64,000 nucleotides of DNA from the NCBI GenBank assembly GCA_963728965.1, contig CAVSMH010000001.1, positions 186,001 to 250,000 on the forward strand, written 5' to 3'. The DNA comes from DASQZT01 sp963728965. GTDB taxonomy: Bacteria; Acidobacteriota; Terriglobia; Bryobacterales; Bryobacteraceae. The notes under the pieces are model-generated. The model was not told the origin of the DNA. It worked only from the letters and a program-made list of their open reading frames with translations, and ran no database searches. Made by a program: the position numbers and the translations under genes. How positions within the stretch are numbered: the first letter of the stretch is position 1; every line of letters starts with the position of its first letter. Shown in pieces: positions 1 to 9,390 of this stretch.

Positions 1-185
1 TTTTCGCGCTGAGCCCGGTAGTAGCGATATCCGGCCGCCACGATGCCGGAGCACAAGAGGACCAGGATGGTCAGCGCGGTGAGCTGAGACCGGCGCGAAT
101 CGAGCGTACCGGCGGCTGCCGAAGAGCTCCAATCCGGTACTGGCAGCGCGTTGGAACCGGTCTCGGGTGGTTCAGGAGGAGTCAT
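1..185 (-). CDS. N-terminal part of an unknown single-pass membrane protein
   Basis: An open frame starts at an ATG at 185-183 and runs off the left edge, giving 61 residues. The first 33 residues are hydrophilic and rich in Pro and Ser. A hydrophobic helix (TALTILVLLCSGIVAAGY) follows, then a basic YRYYRAQRE stretch, so the N-terminus is probably cytoplasmic or a signal anchor. Too little is present to name a family; a sensor or TPR-type membrane protein is possible. The 113 bases to the next gene show nothing notable. Confidence 0.55.
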   Translation of the reverse strand, partial: MTPPEPPETGSNALPVPDWSSSAAAGTLDSRRSQLTALTILVLLCSGIVAAGYRYYRAQRE

Positions 186-298
186 CTTCGCAAGCTCGTA
201 TTCAGCACCGGATCGATGCGGGTCCACGCTCTTTCAGAGAACTTATCGGCTGGGGTGAGGAATTCTGTAAATTCTTTTTCGACCGGGGGGGCGCCGCG

Positions 299-1075
299 TC
301 AATACGCCATCAGCGTGACCTTGGTGTAGGCCACCTGAAATCCGTGCCGCTCGTAGTTACGCTGCGACGCGCTGCCGGGCAAGGTGGTGGCCGTGGCGGT
401 GTCGGCGCCCTGTGCCAGCGCTTCGTTCAGGCGGGCAGCGATCAGCTCGTAATGCAAGCCGCGGCGTCGCCAGAGAGGAATCGTGCTGTCGGCAAAGAGC
501 GCAGCCAGACCGCCGCGGACGGTGAGCGAGCCACCGCCGGCGGGTTCGGCCGCATCGGCAACGGCCAGGTAGCACAGCGCACCGGGCATAGCGAAGATGG
601 CGCGGCCGACGTCCATTTCCTCGCTGGTGAGTTCGGCCTGCTCGAAAAAGCCGCGTCCCACGGTGTGCGACCAGAGTTCGCATTCGCCGGCGATGGCGCG
701 ACGAATCCGCGGGGTGGCGACGATCGGGGCACCGCCGAGGCGCTTGACCAGCACGTTATTGAACTCGGTGGGACGGTAGCCGCGGCCGGACAGGAGCGGA
801 AGCAGGCCAGGGTCGGCCAGGGGGCAGAGGTCGATGCAGATGCGCGCCCCGCGAGAACGAAAAAACACCTCCATGTCGTCGATTTCGCCGGCGGGGACCG
901 GACCGTTCAGGCCGATGCCCACCACTTGCGTAAGGGGCGAATCGACGCCCACGAAGATGGCACAGCCGCCGGCAATCTCGAGGGTGGCCGACCCGCCGTG
1001 GACGATACAGCCCCGGGCATTGGCGGCTTCGGCGGCTTCCATGCGGCGGGCCAGAACAAGATCGGCGGAAAGCAT
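299..1075 (-). CDS. GNAT-family N-acetyltransferase
   Basis: A 258-residue protein whose second half has the GNAT layout: a strand carrying the conserved YLAVAD segment, the loop ahead of the acetyl-CoA helix (DSTIPLWRRRGLHYELIAAR) and a C-terminal SASQRNYERHGFQVAYTKV segment. That last pattern (N-x-ER-GF) is the usual end of the GNAT fold. The first 110 residues form a degenerate extra half, as in two-domain GNATs. The substrate cannot be inferred. It is divergent from the copper genes, with 37 bases between the two starts. Confidence 0.75.
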   Translation of the reverse strand: MLSADLVLARRMEAAEAANARGCIVHGGSATLEIAGGCAIFVGVDSPLTQVVGIGLNGPVPAGEIDDMEVFFRSRGARICIDLCPLADPGLLPLLSGRGYRPTEFNNVLVKRLGGAPIVATPRIRRAIAGECELWSHTVGRGFFEQAELTSEEMDVGRAIFAMPGALCYLAVADAAEPAGGGSLTVRGGLAALFADSTIPLWRRRGLHYELIAARLNEALAQGADTATATTLPGSASQRNYERHGFQVAYTKVTLMAY

Positions 1076-1112
1076 CCTGTGACAGTATGGCGCACGGGAG
1101 CATCATATAGAT

Positions 1113-1328
1113 ATGGCGATTCAATCTCTCACAATACCGGTGCGCGGCATGACTTGCGGAAATTGCGCGCGCAGCGTGGAGCGCGCCCTGTCGTCCACCC
1201 CTGGTGTGACGAAAGCGACGGTGGAGCTACAGGCCGGCGCGGCCAACGTGGAGTATGATCCGGAGCTGGTCAAACCCGAGGTCTTGGCCAACGCGGTGCG
1301 TGATCTGGGATACGAAGTGCCGGCATGA
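1113..1328 (+). CDS. copZ: CopZ-like heavy-metal-associated (HMA) chaperone
   Basis: A 71-residue single HMA domain with the metal site GMTCGNC near residues 12-18 and the typical ferredoxin-like ending (AVRDLGYEVPA). Such proteins bind Cu(I) through the two cysteines and pass it to the P1B ATPase. Its stop overlaps the start of the ATPase gene as ATGA, so the two are translationally coupled. No CueR- or CsoR-like regulator is adjacent. Confidence 0.85.
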   Translation: MAIQSLTIPVRGMTCGNCARSVERALSSTPGVTKATVELQAGAANVEYDPELVKPEVLANAVRDLGYEVPA

Positions 1329-3364
1329 ACACCACGGCTTCGGAGCGTGTGGACCTGCCGGTCTCGGGGATGACCTGCGCGGCGTGCGCGCGGGCCATCG
1401 AGCGGAGGCTCGGCAAGACGGCGGGCGTCGAACGCGCCAGCGTCAACTTCGCCACCGGCACGGCCACCGTGGAGTATCGTCCCGAACAGGCGAAGGTTAA
1501 GGACTTCGTCGGGGCGATTGAAGACCTGGGCTACGGCGTGCCCGCCGACCGGACGCAACCCGATAGTGAGGAGCCCGGCTACCGGCGGCGCCTGCTGGTG
1601 GCGGCGCTGTTTGCCACACCGGTGATGGTGCTGGGCATGGCGCACCGGCTTCCCTGGATGCAGTTCCTGTTGTCTCTGCCGGTAGTGGCGTACGCGGGTG
1701 CGCCGTTCTATCGCGACGCGTGGACCGCGCTTCGCCACGCCTCGGCCAACATGAACACCCTGATTGCGCTGGGCACCGGGGCGGCGTTCCTGTATTCGGT
1801 GTACCAGACACTGATGGGCGGTCACGAGGTGTATTTCGAGGCCGCGGCGGTGATCATCGCGCTGATCCTGCTGGGAAGGACCCTTGAGGCGCACGCGCGG
1901 GGCAAGGCTTCGGAGGCGATCCGCGGGCTGATGGACCTGCAGCCTCCCACGGCGCGCGTGTTGCGCGATGGCGTCGAGGTGGAGACGCCCGCCGAACAGG
2001 TGCGGGTGGGGGACCGGGTGGTGGTGCGGCCGGGCGATCGCATTCCGGTGGATGGGACCATTTTCGAGGGCGAATCGGCGGTGGACGAGTCGATGCTCAC
2101 GGGCGAGAGCATGCCGGCGGAAAAGCAGGCGGGCGGGGCGGTATTCGCGGGCACCATCAACCGCTCGGGAAGTTTTCGGTACGAGGCCACCCAGGTGGGC
2201 CGCGGCACCGTATTGCAGCAGATGATCGAGATGGTGAAGCAGGCGCAGGGCTCGCGGGCGCCGGTGGCGCGGCTGGCGGACGTCGTCAGCGGCTACTTCA
2301 CCGTGGGGGTCCTGGTGGCCGCGCTGGTCACGTTCGCGGTGTGGCTGTTTCTGGCGCCTTTCGCCACGGCCATGACCAATGCGGTGGCGGTGCTGATTAT
2401 CGCCTGCCCGTGCGCGCTGGGCCTGGCGACGCCCACGGCGATCATGGTGGGCACCGGGCGCGGCGCGCGGCAGGGGATCCTGATCAAGGGCGGCGAAGCG
2501 CTAGAGATGGCGCACAAGATCGATGCCGTGATTCTGGACAAGACCGGCACGGTGACCCACGGCGAGCCGCGGGTGGTGGGGGTGATCGCGGCCGGAGGGT
2601 TCGCAGAAGACGAGGTGCTGCGGCTGGCGGCGGCGGCGGAGCGGTATTCGGAGCACCCGTTGGGACGCGCGGTGGTGGAAGCGGCGGCCGAGCGGGGGCT
2701 CGCGGTGGAAGATTCGATCTCGTTCTCGGCGATGGCGGGGCATGGCGTGCGCGCCCGCGTGGGCCAGCGCGAAGTGACGGTGGGGCGTCCGGGAGTGACG
2801 GTGACCGTGGATGGCATGGTCGCGGGAACGATTGCCGTGGCCGATACCATTAAACCGGAAGCGGCCGAAGCGGTGCGCCGGCTGCGCGCGATGGGGCTCG
2901 AGGTGTGGATGATCACGGGCGACCACCGCGCGGCGGCAGAAGCGGTGGCGCGCGAGGCGGGGATTGAGCGGGTGCTGGCGGAGGTGCTGCCCGAGGGAAA
3001 GGTGGCTGAAGTGAAGAAACTGCAAGCCGCGGGGCGGCGTGTGGCGATGGTCGGGGATGGCATCAACGACGCCCCGGCGCTGGCCCAGGCGGACCTGGGG
3101 ATTGCCATGGGGTCGGGGACCGGGGTGGCGATGGAGGCGGGAGACGTCACGCTCATGCGCAGTAATCTCAACGGGGTGGCGGACGCCATTGCGCTCTCGC
3201 GGCGCACCATGCGGATCATCCGGCAGAACCTGTTCTGGGCCTTCGCCTACAACACGGTAGGGATTCCGGTGGCGGCGCTGGGGCTGCTCTCGCCGATGGT
3301 GGCATCGGGGGCCATGGCCATGTCGAGCGTTTCGGTGGTGGGGAACAGTTTGCGGCTGCGCTAG
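1325..3364 (+). CDS. copA: Copper-translocating P1B-type ATPase
   Basis: A 679-residue inner-membrane Cu(I) exporter. In order it shows one N-terminal HMA domain (GMTCAAC, residues 15-21), the early membrane helices, the actuator motif TGES (near 258), the ion site CPC in IIACPCALGLATPTA (near 361), the phosphorylation site DKTGT (near 405), the nucleotide-domain SEHPLG, the hinge GDGINDAPALA (near 577) and the final helix pair. The single HMA and slightly short length fit with the second HMA domain being encoded separately just upstream. The CPC motif and the chaperone partner favour Cu(I) or Ag(I) over Zn or Cd. Confidence 0.95.
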   Translation: MNTTASERVDLPVSGMTCAACARAIERRLGKTAGVERASVNFATGTATVEYRPEQAKVKDFVGAIEDLGYGVPADRTQPDSEEPGYRRRLLVAALFATPVMVLGMAHRLPWMQFLLSLPVVAYAGAPFYRDAWTALRHASANMNTLIALGTGAAFLYSVYQTLMGGHEVYFEAAAVIIALILLGRTLEAHARGKASEAIRGLMDLQPPTARVLRDGVEVETPAEQVRVGDRVVVRPGDRIPVDGTIFEGESAVDESMLTGESMPAEKQAGGAVFAGTINRSGSFRYEATQVGRGTVLQQMIEMVKQAQGSRAPVARLADVVSGYFTVGVLVAALVTFAVWLFLAPFATAMTNAVAVLIIACPCALGLATPTAIMVGTGRGARQGILIKGGEALEMAHKIDAVILDKTGTVTHGEPRVVGVIAAGGFAEDEVLRLAAAAERYSEHPLGRAVVEAAAERGLAVEDSISFSAMAGHGVRARVGQREVTVGRPGVTVTVDGMVAGTIAVADTIKPEAAEAVRRLRAMGLEVWMITGDHRAAAEAVAREAGIERVLAEVLPEGKVAEVKKLQAAGRRVAMVGDGINDAPALAQADLGIAMGSGTGVAMEAGDVTLMRSNLNGVADAIALSRRTMRIIRQNLFWAFAYNTVGIPVAALGLLSPMVASGAMAMSSVSVVGNSLRLR

Positions 3365-3408
3365 GCCTGGCAATTTCCGGAAAAACTCCAGCGTTTTGTC
3401 GAAACCTG

Positions 3409-5286
3409 CTACGGGCGCGCGAGCCAGGTCAGGACGGTTTCCATTTCGAGGATGGTGTCGGCGGGGGTGGGGGTGCGCGGCAGGCGTATCAGGGCGGTCT
3501 CGATGTGGCGCGCTTTGAGCGCGAAGTACAGGGCATCGGCCTCCGGGTCCGGGTCCGCGGCGAGCACCAGCGTAGGGGTGCGGAAGTGCTGCGCATGGAA
3601 GAGAGGGCTGCTGGCGGTATAGCGGCTCGGATCGTCCCACGGAAATGCACCCAGCCAAGCCTCGGCTTGGCGCAGGCCATCGGGAGCCAGGGCTACGTGG
3701 ATAGCCCAGTCGACGATGGGGCGGCGGGCCACGGCGGCGTGGAAGCGGGTGGTGTGGCCGATGGTCCAGGCAGCCAGCAGGCCGCCGGTCAGGGTGAGGT
3801 GCTGCGAGTCGATAGAGCCGGTGGCGAGCGCGGTATCCACGGCACGCATGAGATCGTCGTAATCGTCGCCGGGGAAGGAAGTGGGGAGCAGGTTGCCCCA
3901 CACTTCGCCGTAGCCCGGTGTGCCGCGGGGGTTGACGCACAGGACGACGAAGCCGCGGGCGGCGACGATTTGCGAGTACAGGCAGAAATCGGGGCCGCAC
4001 ATGGTGCGCGGGTCGTCGTGGATCTCGAGTAGCAGGGGGTACTTCTTAGCCGCGTCGAAAGCGGGCGGCCGGGTGATCCAGGCGCGAGCGGGTTCCTCCG
4101 GGTCGCGGGGCCGGGCCTCGGCGGAACGGCCGGCGACAGCCAGGGGGAGCACCTCCACGGGGGCGATTTCGCGCTCGGCCAGGAGCCGCCCATTGGGGTC
4201 AGCCAGGGTGACCGGTTGCGAGGCGCGATCCACGGTGAAGGTGAACACGCCGCCGGCCTCAGAAGCGGTGGAGCGGACCGTGACCGCGCGGCCGTTATCG
4301 GCCAGGGAGAAGCCGCGCAGGCGTTGCGGAACGGTCGTAACCTGCCGCACCGTGCCGTCGTTGTGGGCGGCCCAGGCGTAGGTGGAGCCGCGGTCGTCGG
4401 CCAGGAAGTACACGTTGCGCGAATCGGAACTCCACTGAGGATCGGTGACATCGCGATCGAGCGAGCCGGCGAGAATCCGCTGCCGCGAGCCGTCGGCATT
4501 CATCACGTAGAGCTTCCGCGTGGCGTAACTTTGGGTGTTGTCGCGGGTGGAGAGCCAGGCAATGCGGGAGCCGTCGGGCGAGACGACCGGGTGCCGGTTG
4601 TGGCCGGGCGCAGCGGCTACCGGTTGGGGAGCGCCGCCCGCAATTCCGAACCGGTAGATGCGGCCGTCCTCACAAGCGGCCAGGATCGATTGGCCGTCGA
4701 TCATCCAGGCGGGCTCGCCCACCACGGAAAAGCCGGCAGTGGAGAGCGGAGCGGTCGCCGAGGTCACCGAGAGCTGCCGGTAAGTGGCATGCGCCAGGCG
4801 CGGCAGGATGGCGGGGGGCGCCCATGGCGCGGGCGGGGCGAGGGCGGCAAGGCGGGTGAAGGCGAACGACTTGCCATCGGGCGACCAGGCCAAGGTGAGG
4901 GGCTGCGGGTCGAGCCGCGTGACCTGGGTATCGGCGGTATCGGTGCCGGATGCAAACGCCCGTTGAAAGATCTGCGGGGCGCCGCCACGGTCGGAAAGCC
5001 AGCCGATGCGGGTGCCGTCGGGCGACCAGCGCGGCATCCGGTCGCGCCAGGCGCCTTGCGTGAAAGGTCGCCGGGTTTTGCCGTCGGTGGAGGCAATCCA
5101 CAGGTTCGCGAACTGGCGGTTGGCGTTGCGGTCGTTCCAGGATTCGACATACACCACCCACTGGCCATCGGGACTGATGCGCGGGTCGGAGGCAGTGCGC
5201 CAGTTCCACAGATCGTCCGCTGTGAAAGAAGGCCGGGCGGCGAGCAGCGGCAGGACAAAAAACGGGACGAACAGCAAGGACCTCAC
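3409..5286 (-). CDS. Prolyl-oligopeptidase (S9)-like protein lacking the catalytic Ser and His
   Basis: About 625 residues: a signal peptide, a WD40/PD40-like beta-propeller with repeated 'SPDG.RIAWLS' blades, then an alpha/beta-hydrolase domain that aligns with acylaminoacyl peptidases (PLLLEIHDDPRTMCG, FVVLCVNPRGTPGYGE, RFHAAVARRPIVDW). The nucleophile elbow, normally GGSYGG, reads TGGLLAAW near residue 500, so the serine is absent. The usual C-terminal GHG histidine loop reads RTPTPADTI with no His. The fold is kept but peptidase activity is unlikely. The GTG start at 5286 is chosen because GGGAG lies about 8 bases upstream; a GTG at 5304 has no ribosome site. Confidence 0.8.
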   Translation of the reverse strand: MRSLLFVPFFVLPLLAARPSFTADDLWNWRTASDPRISPDGQWVVYVESWNDRNANRQFANLWIASTDGKTRRPFTQGAWRDRMPRWSPDGTRIGWLSDRGGAPQIFQRAFASGTDTADTQVTRLDPQPLTLAWSPDGKSFAFTRLAALAPPAPWAPPAILPRLAHATYRQLSVTSATAPLSTAGFSVVGEPAWMIDGQSILAACEDGRIYRFGIAGGAPQPVAAAPGHNRHPVVSPDGSRIAWLSTRDNTQSYATRKLYVMNADGSRQRILAGSLDRDVTDPQWSSDSRNVYFLADDRGSTYAWAAHNDGTVRQVTTVPQRLRGFSLADNGRAVTVRSTASEAGGVFTFTVDRASQPVTLADPNGRLLAEREIAPVEVLPLAVAGRSAEARPRDPEEPARAWITRPPAFDAAKKYPLLLEIHDDPRTMCGPDFCLYSQIVAARGFVVLCVNPRGTPGYGEVWGNLLPTSFPGDDYDDLMRAVDTALATGSIDSQHLTLTGGLLAAWTIGHTTRFHAAVARRPIVDWAIHVALAPDGLRQAEAWLGAFPWDDPSRYTASSPLFHAQHFRTPTLVLAADPDPEADALYFALKARHIETALIRLPRTPTPADTILEMETVLTWLARP

Positions 5287-5321
5287 GGGAGTAGTCTCCC
5301 ACACTGTGGTAGTGTCGAAAA

Positions 5322-6479
5322 ATGCGATTTCGGAGCCGGCGGATTGCCAATTTCACGGAGTCGGTCATCCGCGAGATGACCCGTCTGGCGCTGCACCACG
5401 GCGCGGTGAATCTGGCTCAGGGATTTCCGGATTTCCCGGCGCCGTCGGTCTTAAAGCGCGCCGCCGCCGAGGCCATCGCCTGCGACATCAACCAGTACAG
5501 CATCACTTGGGGAGCCAAGCCGCTGCGCGACGCCATCGCGCGCAAATACCGCCGCCACTATGGGATGGAGTTCGACCCGGAGCGCGAGATCACGGTGTGC
5601 TGCGGGGCCACCGAAGGCATGGTCGCGTCGCTGATGGCGGTGCTCGATCCGGACGACGAGGTGGTAGTATTCGAGCCATTCTATGAGAATTACCACCCCG
5701 ACACGCAGCTTTGCGGGGCCAGGGTCCGCTACGTCACGCTGCACGCGCCCCATTGGACATTCGACCCGGCAGAGCTGCGCGCCGCGTTCACCGGGCGGAC
5801 CCGGGCGATCATTCTCAATTCGCCCAACAATCCAACCGGTAAGGTCTTCTCCCGGGAGGAATTGGAGTGCGTTGCGCGATTGTGCCAGGAATTCGATGTG
5901 CTGGCGATTACCGACGAGATTTACGAGCACATTTTGTACGATGGCGCGGTGCACATTCCGATCGCGTCACTGAACGGGATGCGGGAGCGGTCCATCCTGG
6001 TGAACAGCATGAGCAAGACATACGCTGTGACGGGCTGGCGGGTAGGGTGGGTACTAGCGCCGCCGGAGCTAACCGATTGCATCCGCAAGGTTCACGATTT
6101 CCTGACGGTGGGAGCGGCGGCACCCTTGCAGCAGGCGGGCGCCATGGCGCTCAGCCTGCCGGACGAATATTACACGGAACTGGCGGCCGAATACGCCACC
6201 CGGCGCGACCATCTCGTGACGAGTTTGAAACAGGCCGGATTCGTTTGTTATGCGCCGGGCGGAGCCTATTATCTAATGACGGATATTTCCGCATTTGGCT
6301 TTCGGAACGATGTCGAATTCGTAACTTATCTAATTGAAAAAGCGGGAGTTGCCGCCGTTCCCGGATCGAGCTTTTTCGCACAAAAGGGAAATGGGACCCA
6401 GAATGTGCGCTTTTGTTTTTGCAAAAAATATGAGACTCTAGAAGTAGCTCGGCACAGAATCTTACAGCTCCAATTGTAG
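5322..6479 (+). CDS. PLP-dependent class I/II aminotransferase
   Basis: A 385-residue fold-type I aminotransferase. It shows the N-terminal NLAQGFPDFPAP, the cofactor loop CCGATEGM, the NSPNNPTGKVFS motif, the ITDEIYEH Asp/Tyr pair and the Schiff-base lysine in SMSKTYAVTGWRVGW (near residue 232). The AQGFPDF start and overall pattern resemble the kynurenine aminotransferase / methionine aminotransferase (YbdL) group, which accept aromatic or sulfur amino acids and 2-oxo acids. It is divergent from the S9-like gene. Its last 60 codons are clearly more AT-rich than the rest. Confidence 0.9.
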   Translation: MRFRSRRIANFTESVIREMTRLALHHGAVNLAQGFPDFPAPSVLKRAAAEAIACDINQYSITWGAKPLRDAIARKYRRHYGMEFDPEREITVCCGATEGMVASLMAVLDPDDEVVVFEPFYENYHPDTQLCGARVRYVTLHAPHWTFDPAELRAAFTGRTRAIILNSPNNPTGKVFSREELECVARLCQEFDVLAITDEIYEHILYDGAVHIPIASLNGMRERSILVNSMSKTYAVTGWRVGWVLAPPELTDCIRKVHDFLTVGAAAPLQQAGAMALSLPDEYYTELAAEYATRRDHLVTSLKQAGFVCYAPGGAYYLMTDISAFGFRNDVEFVTYLIEKAGVAAVPGSSFFAQKGNGTQNVRFCFCKKYETLEVARHRILQLQL

Positions 6480-6509
6480 AGTCACCGGATGTGCGCCGGA
6501 GTAAAGGCA

Positions 6510-6887
6510 ATGCTTCCTCAGTTCATAGTTTCGGAAACCACGGTCCGCGAAGCGGGATCGGCGGCACAAATCGACCTTGGCCAGTGGCAGGGCGAGACCC
6601 TGGTCCTCACGTTGGGGATCACGCGCATCATCGAACAGGAAAGCATCGACGTATCGATCTGGGGTTCCGCCGATGGTTCGGACTGGGGCACCAAACCGCT
6701 GCTGGCTTTCCCTCAGAAGTTCTACTGCGGTACCTACCAGATGCTGCTGGATATGACAGAACAGCCGGTACGCTACCTGCGTGCCCAATGGCAAGTGAAC
6801 CGGTGGGGAAAGGGCGATCCGAAGCCGCTGTTCACGGTATATCTCTTCGCGCAGCCCATGCGGCAGAAGATGGCAGCGGCTGGTTAA
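6510..6887 (+). CDS. Conserved hypothetical protein, about 125 residues
   Basis: A compact beta-rich protein without signal peptide or membrane segment. Motifs such as QIDLGQWQGETLVLTLGIT and VSIWGSADGSDWG suggest a jelly-roll-like sandwich. I do not recognise a named family. The ATG at 6510 is preferred over 6489 because GGAG lies 8 bases before it. It follows the aminotransferase on the same strand by 30 bases and may be cotranscribed. Confidence 0.6.
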   Translation: MLPQFIVSETTVREAGSAAQIDLGQWQGETLVLTLGITRIIEQESIDVSIWGSADGSDWGTKPLLAFPQKFYCGTYQMLLDMTEQPVRYLRAQWQVNRWGKGDPKPLFTVYLFAQPMRQKMAAAG

Positions 6888-6952
6888 TCGTTCTGTAAGC
6901 GGTTCCATTCCTTCCCCCGAGCTGCAGCTTTCTACTGGACCTCAAAACGAGA

Positions 6953-7279
6953 TCACTCCCGGGCCTGCTTATACATCACTAACATCAGGATGAGCGGCGT
7001 CCGCGCCACAATGCCGTGTGTGAGCTGGGGCGGCATGTGGACCAACGCGCCGGCGCCGACTTCGTGGACGTCCTCGCCGAGCGATAGTGTGGCGTCCCCG
7101 CTCACGAAATGCAGGGAGGCGGCCATAGGCGCCGTGTGAGCGGACAGTTCCTGGCCGGGCGCGAAGCCGAAGACCAGGATTTTGACATGGTCGTCGCTGT
7201 AGAGGGTACGACTGAGGATTCCGTTTTCGGGAATCTGGACTTCCGCGGCGAGGCTGCGGATCAGGGTGTAAACGGGCAT
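6953..7279 (-). CDS. Small cupin-domain protein
   Basis: A 108-residue single-domain cupin. The first motif is represented by FAPGQELSAHTAPMAASLHFVSGDATLSLG and the second by VHMPPQLTHGIVART. Only some of the canonical His/Glu ligands are present (AHTAP in motif 1, THG in motif 2), so metal binding is uncertain. Similar small cupins are sensory or protective proteins, or minor enzymes. GGGAG lies just before the ATG. Confidence 0.75.
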   Translation of the reverse strand: MPVYTLIRSLAAEVQIPENGILSRTLYSDDHVKILVFGFAPGQELSAHTAPMAASLHFVSGDATLSLGEDVHEVGAGALVHMPPQLTHGIVARTPLILMLVMYKQARE

Positions 7280-7474
7280 ACTCCCAGATTCCCTCTTTTC
7301 GGCGCCGTTGGCAGAAAAAAAACGGCACGGGACCGCGGGGGTGTGGAGCGCTCCCTGATGGCCGGGACCGCGATTGGTGGCGGAGGCGCGCGAGGTCTCC
7401 TGTGGGGGACGCGCGCGGGCAGCGGTCGGAGAGCCGGCTCGGTGGCCGGGGCCTGCGCACTGCCTGGACGCAGG

Positions 7475-8017
7475 CTACCAGCCGCCGTTGGCGAAAACCG
7501 TGCGGCAGGATTTGCAGAACTCGGCGCCTTTGACATCGAGACGTTCGACGGCGTGGCTGGACGCCATCACGCAACGCCAATCGGCGCAGTGGCGCAGGCC
7601 GAAGGTGTGCCCCAACTCGTGGGCGGCTTCTTTCACCAGCCGCTCGCGCAACAGTTTTTCGCTGGCCGGCAGTCCGTAGAACTCCTCGGCCAGACGCGCG
7701 CTGGAAACCACGGCGCAGTTGCCGTCAAGCTGGGCTTCGCCGAAGACGAAGGTCAGCACCGGAACGAACAGGTCGGACGCGGCAACGCCAAGGATGCGGG
7801 CGTCCGGGTCGGCCGCCTTTTCAAGCCGCTGGAGAATGGCGGTGGAGTAGTACTGGCTGCGACGCTCGTCGAACGAGAAAGCGATGTCGAGGATCTCCGG
7901 ACGGATGCGGCAGGGCGTCCGGAAGGTCCGCGCCAGGGTTGCCGCCAACTGCTCGAGGCGATCGAATCGCAGGCCCCCTTTGACGCTGACCAGCGGGATG
8001 AGATGGATCGGCCTCAC
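7475..8017 (-). CDS. amzA: Archaemetzincin-like zinc metalloprotease
   Basis: A 180-residue protein with the archaemetzincin signature HELGHTFGLRHC, in which three His bind zinc and Glu is catalytic. Downstream cysteines CADWRC and FCKSC form the extra structural zinc site typical of this family. The length matches prokaryotic members. It starts with GTG at 8017, which overlaps the stop of the sigma-54 regulator (GTGA), making it the last gene of the redox/signalling operon. The natural substrate of the family is unknown; the linkage suggests processing of an operon or cell-envelope protein (inference). Confidence 0.88.
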   Translation of the reverse strand: MRPIHLIPLVSVKGGLRFDRLEQLAATLARTFRTPCRIRPEILDIAFSFDERRSQYYSTAILQRLEKAADPDARILGVAASDLFVPVLTFVFGEAQLDGNCAVVSSARLAEEFYGLPASEKLLRERLVKEAAHELGHTFGLRHCADWRCVMASSHAVERLDVKGAEFCKSCRTVFANGGW

Positions 8018-9378
8018 CGCAGCCCGTAGCGTCGCAGCTTGTTGTACAGAGTCGTGCGGTCGATATCCAGGATCCGGGCCGCCCGCGAGAGATTATGCTG
8101 CGTCTCGCGAAGGATCCGCTCGATATGGACGCGCTCCACATCTTCCAGCGTCTTGCCGCCTTTCGGCTCGTCGGCCTGGAACTGGAAGGAGAAGTCCGAG
8201 GGCCGGATTTCCGAACCGCGGCCGATGACCAGCGCCCGTTCCACGGCGTTTTCCAACTCGCGCACGTTGCCCGGCCAGTCGTGGCGCATCAGGATCTCCA
8301 CGGCCTCGGGCGAAATGGAAGGCACGGCGCGGCTGGTCGCCATGCAGAACTTGTTCAGGAAATGATTGACCAGCAGGGGAATGTCCTCGCGGCGCTCGCG
8401 CAGGGGCGGCAGGTCGATACAGAACACGTGCAGGCGGTAGTACAGGTCCGGCCGGAACGCCCCGGCCTTCACCAGGGTCTCGAGGTTCTTGTTGGTGGCG
8501 GCGATGCACCGGAAATCGACCTTGAGCTGCTGGTTGCCGCCCACCCGCACGATCTCCTTTTCCTGAAGGACGCGCAGCAGGTCGGTCTGGGTCTTCAGGC
8601 TGATGTCGCTGATCTCATCCAGGAACACGGAGCCGCCATCGGCCACCTCGAACTTGCCCTTCTTGCGATACTGTGCCCCCGTGAAGGCGCCTTTTTCATG
8701 GCCGAAGAGCTCGCTTTCGAGCAGGGTTTCGGTGAGCGCGCCGCAATGAATGGTGACCATGGGCATGTAGCGGCGAGGTCCCGCGGCGTGAATGGCGCGG
8801 GCCACCACTTCCTTCCCGGTGCCGCTCTCGCCGGTGATGAGTACGGTAGCCTCGGTGGGCGCCACCATCTCGATCAACTCGGTCACCTTCTTCATGGCGG
8901 GGCTGCGGCCAATCAATTCCGTACTGGGGTAGACCTCCTGGAGGTTCTCGCGTAGCCGGACCACCTCGCGGCGCGCCCGCTGGTGCTCCAGGGCGTTGGC
9001 CACCAGGTGCGATAGCTCATCGGGATCCACCGGCTTGGTGATGTAGTCGTAGGCCCCGTGCTTGAGCGCCTGCACGGCCGTATCCACGGCGGCATAACCG
9101 GTCATGATGATCACCGTCAGGTCCGGGTCGGCCTCGCGCAGGCGGGACTGGAGCTCCATACCGTCCATGCCGGGCATTTTGATATCGATCAGGGCGATAT
9201 CGAATTCGGCCTGGGCGATGACTTCGAGCGCCTCGCGCGCGCTCGCCACCGGCTTGGCCGTGTAGCCCTCGCTGGTGAACCACTTGCCCAGCGAATCGCG
9301 GACCACCAGTTCATCGTCTACTACCAATATGCGGCCCTTCGTTTTGACCGTGGTTGTGGGCTCTGTCATCGTTGCCAT
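8014..9378 (-). CDS. NtrC-family sigma-54-dependent response regulator
   Basis: A 454-residue three-domain activator: receiver (phospho-acceptor in IALIDIKMPGMDG, Lys in YITKP), AAA+ domain (Walker A GESGTGKE, sigma-54-contacting GAFTGA, Walker B FLDEI) and a C-terminal Fis-type helix-turn-helix (LSRAARILDIDRTTLYNKL). It hydrolyses ATP to open sigma-54 promoters. It is encoded 12 bases after the haem-motif kinase, its likely partner. A sigma-54-like promoter and two palindromes lie upstream of the operon, pointing to autoregulation. Confidence 0.95.
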   Translation of the reverse strand: MATMTEPTTTVKTKGRILVVDDELVVRDSLGKWFTSEGYTAKPVASAREALEVIAQAEFDIALIDIKMPGMDGMELQSRLREADPDLTVIIMTGYAAVDTAVQALKHGAYDYITKPVDPDELSHLVANALEHQRARREVVRLRENLQEVYPSTELIGRSPAMKKVTELIEMVAPTEATVLITGESGTGKEVVARAIHAAGPRRYMPMVTIHCGALTETLLESELFGHEKGAFTGAQYRKKGKFEVADGGSVFLDEISDISLKTQTDLLRVLQEKEIVRVGGNQQLKVDFRCIAATNKNLETLVKAGAFRPDLYYRLHVFCIDLPPLRERREDIPLLVNHFLNKFCMATSRAVPSISPEAVEILMRHDWPGNVRELENAVERALVIGRGSEIRPSDFSFQFQADEPKGGKTLEDVERVHIERILRETQHNLSRAARILDIDRTTLYNKLRRYGLR

Positions 9379-9390
9379 GTCATCCTCCTG

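Noticed and set aside
2501..4000. A 499-codon open frame on the minus strand across copA and the S9-like gene
   Set aside because: It covers the 3' parts of two real genes in other frames and has an Arg/Pro-rich composition typical of shadows.
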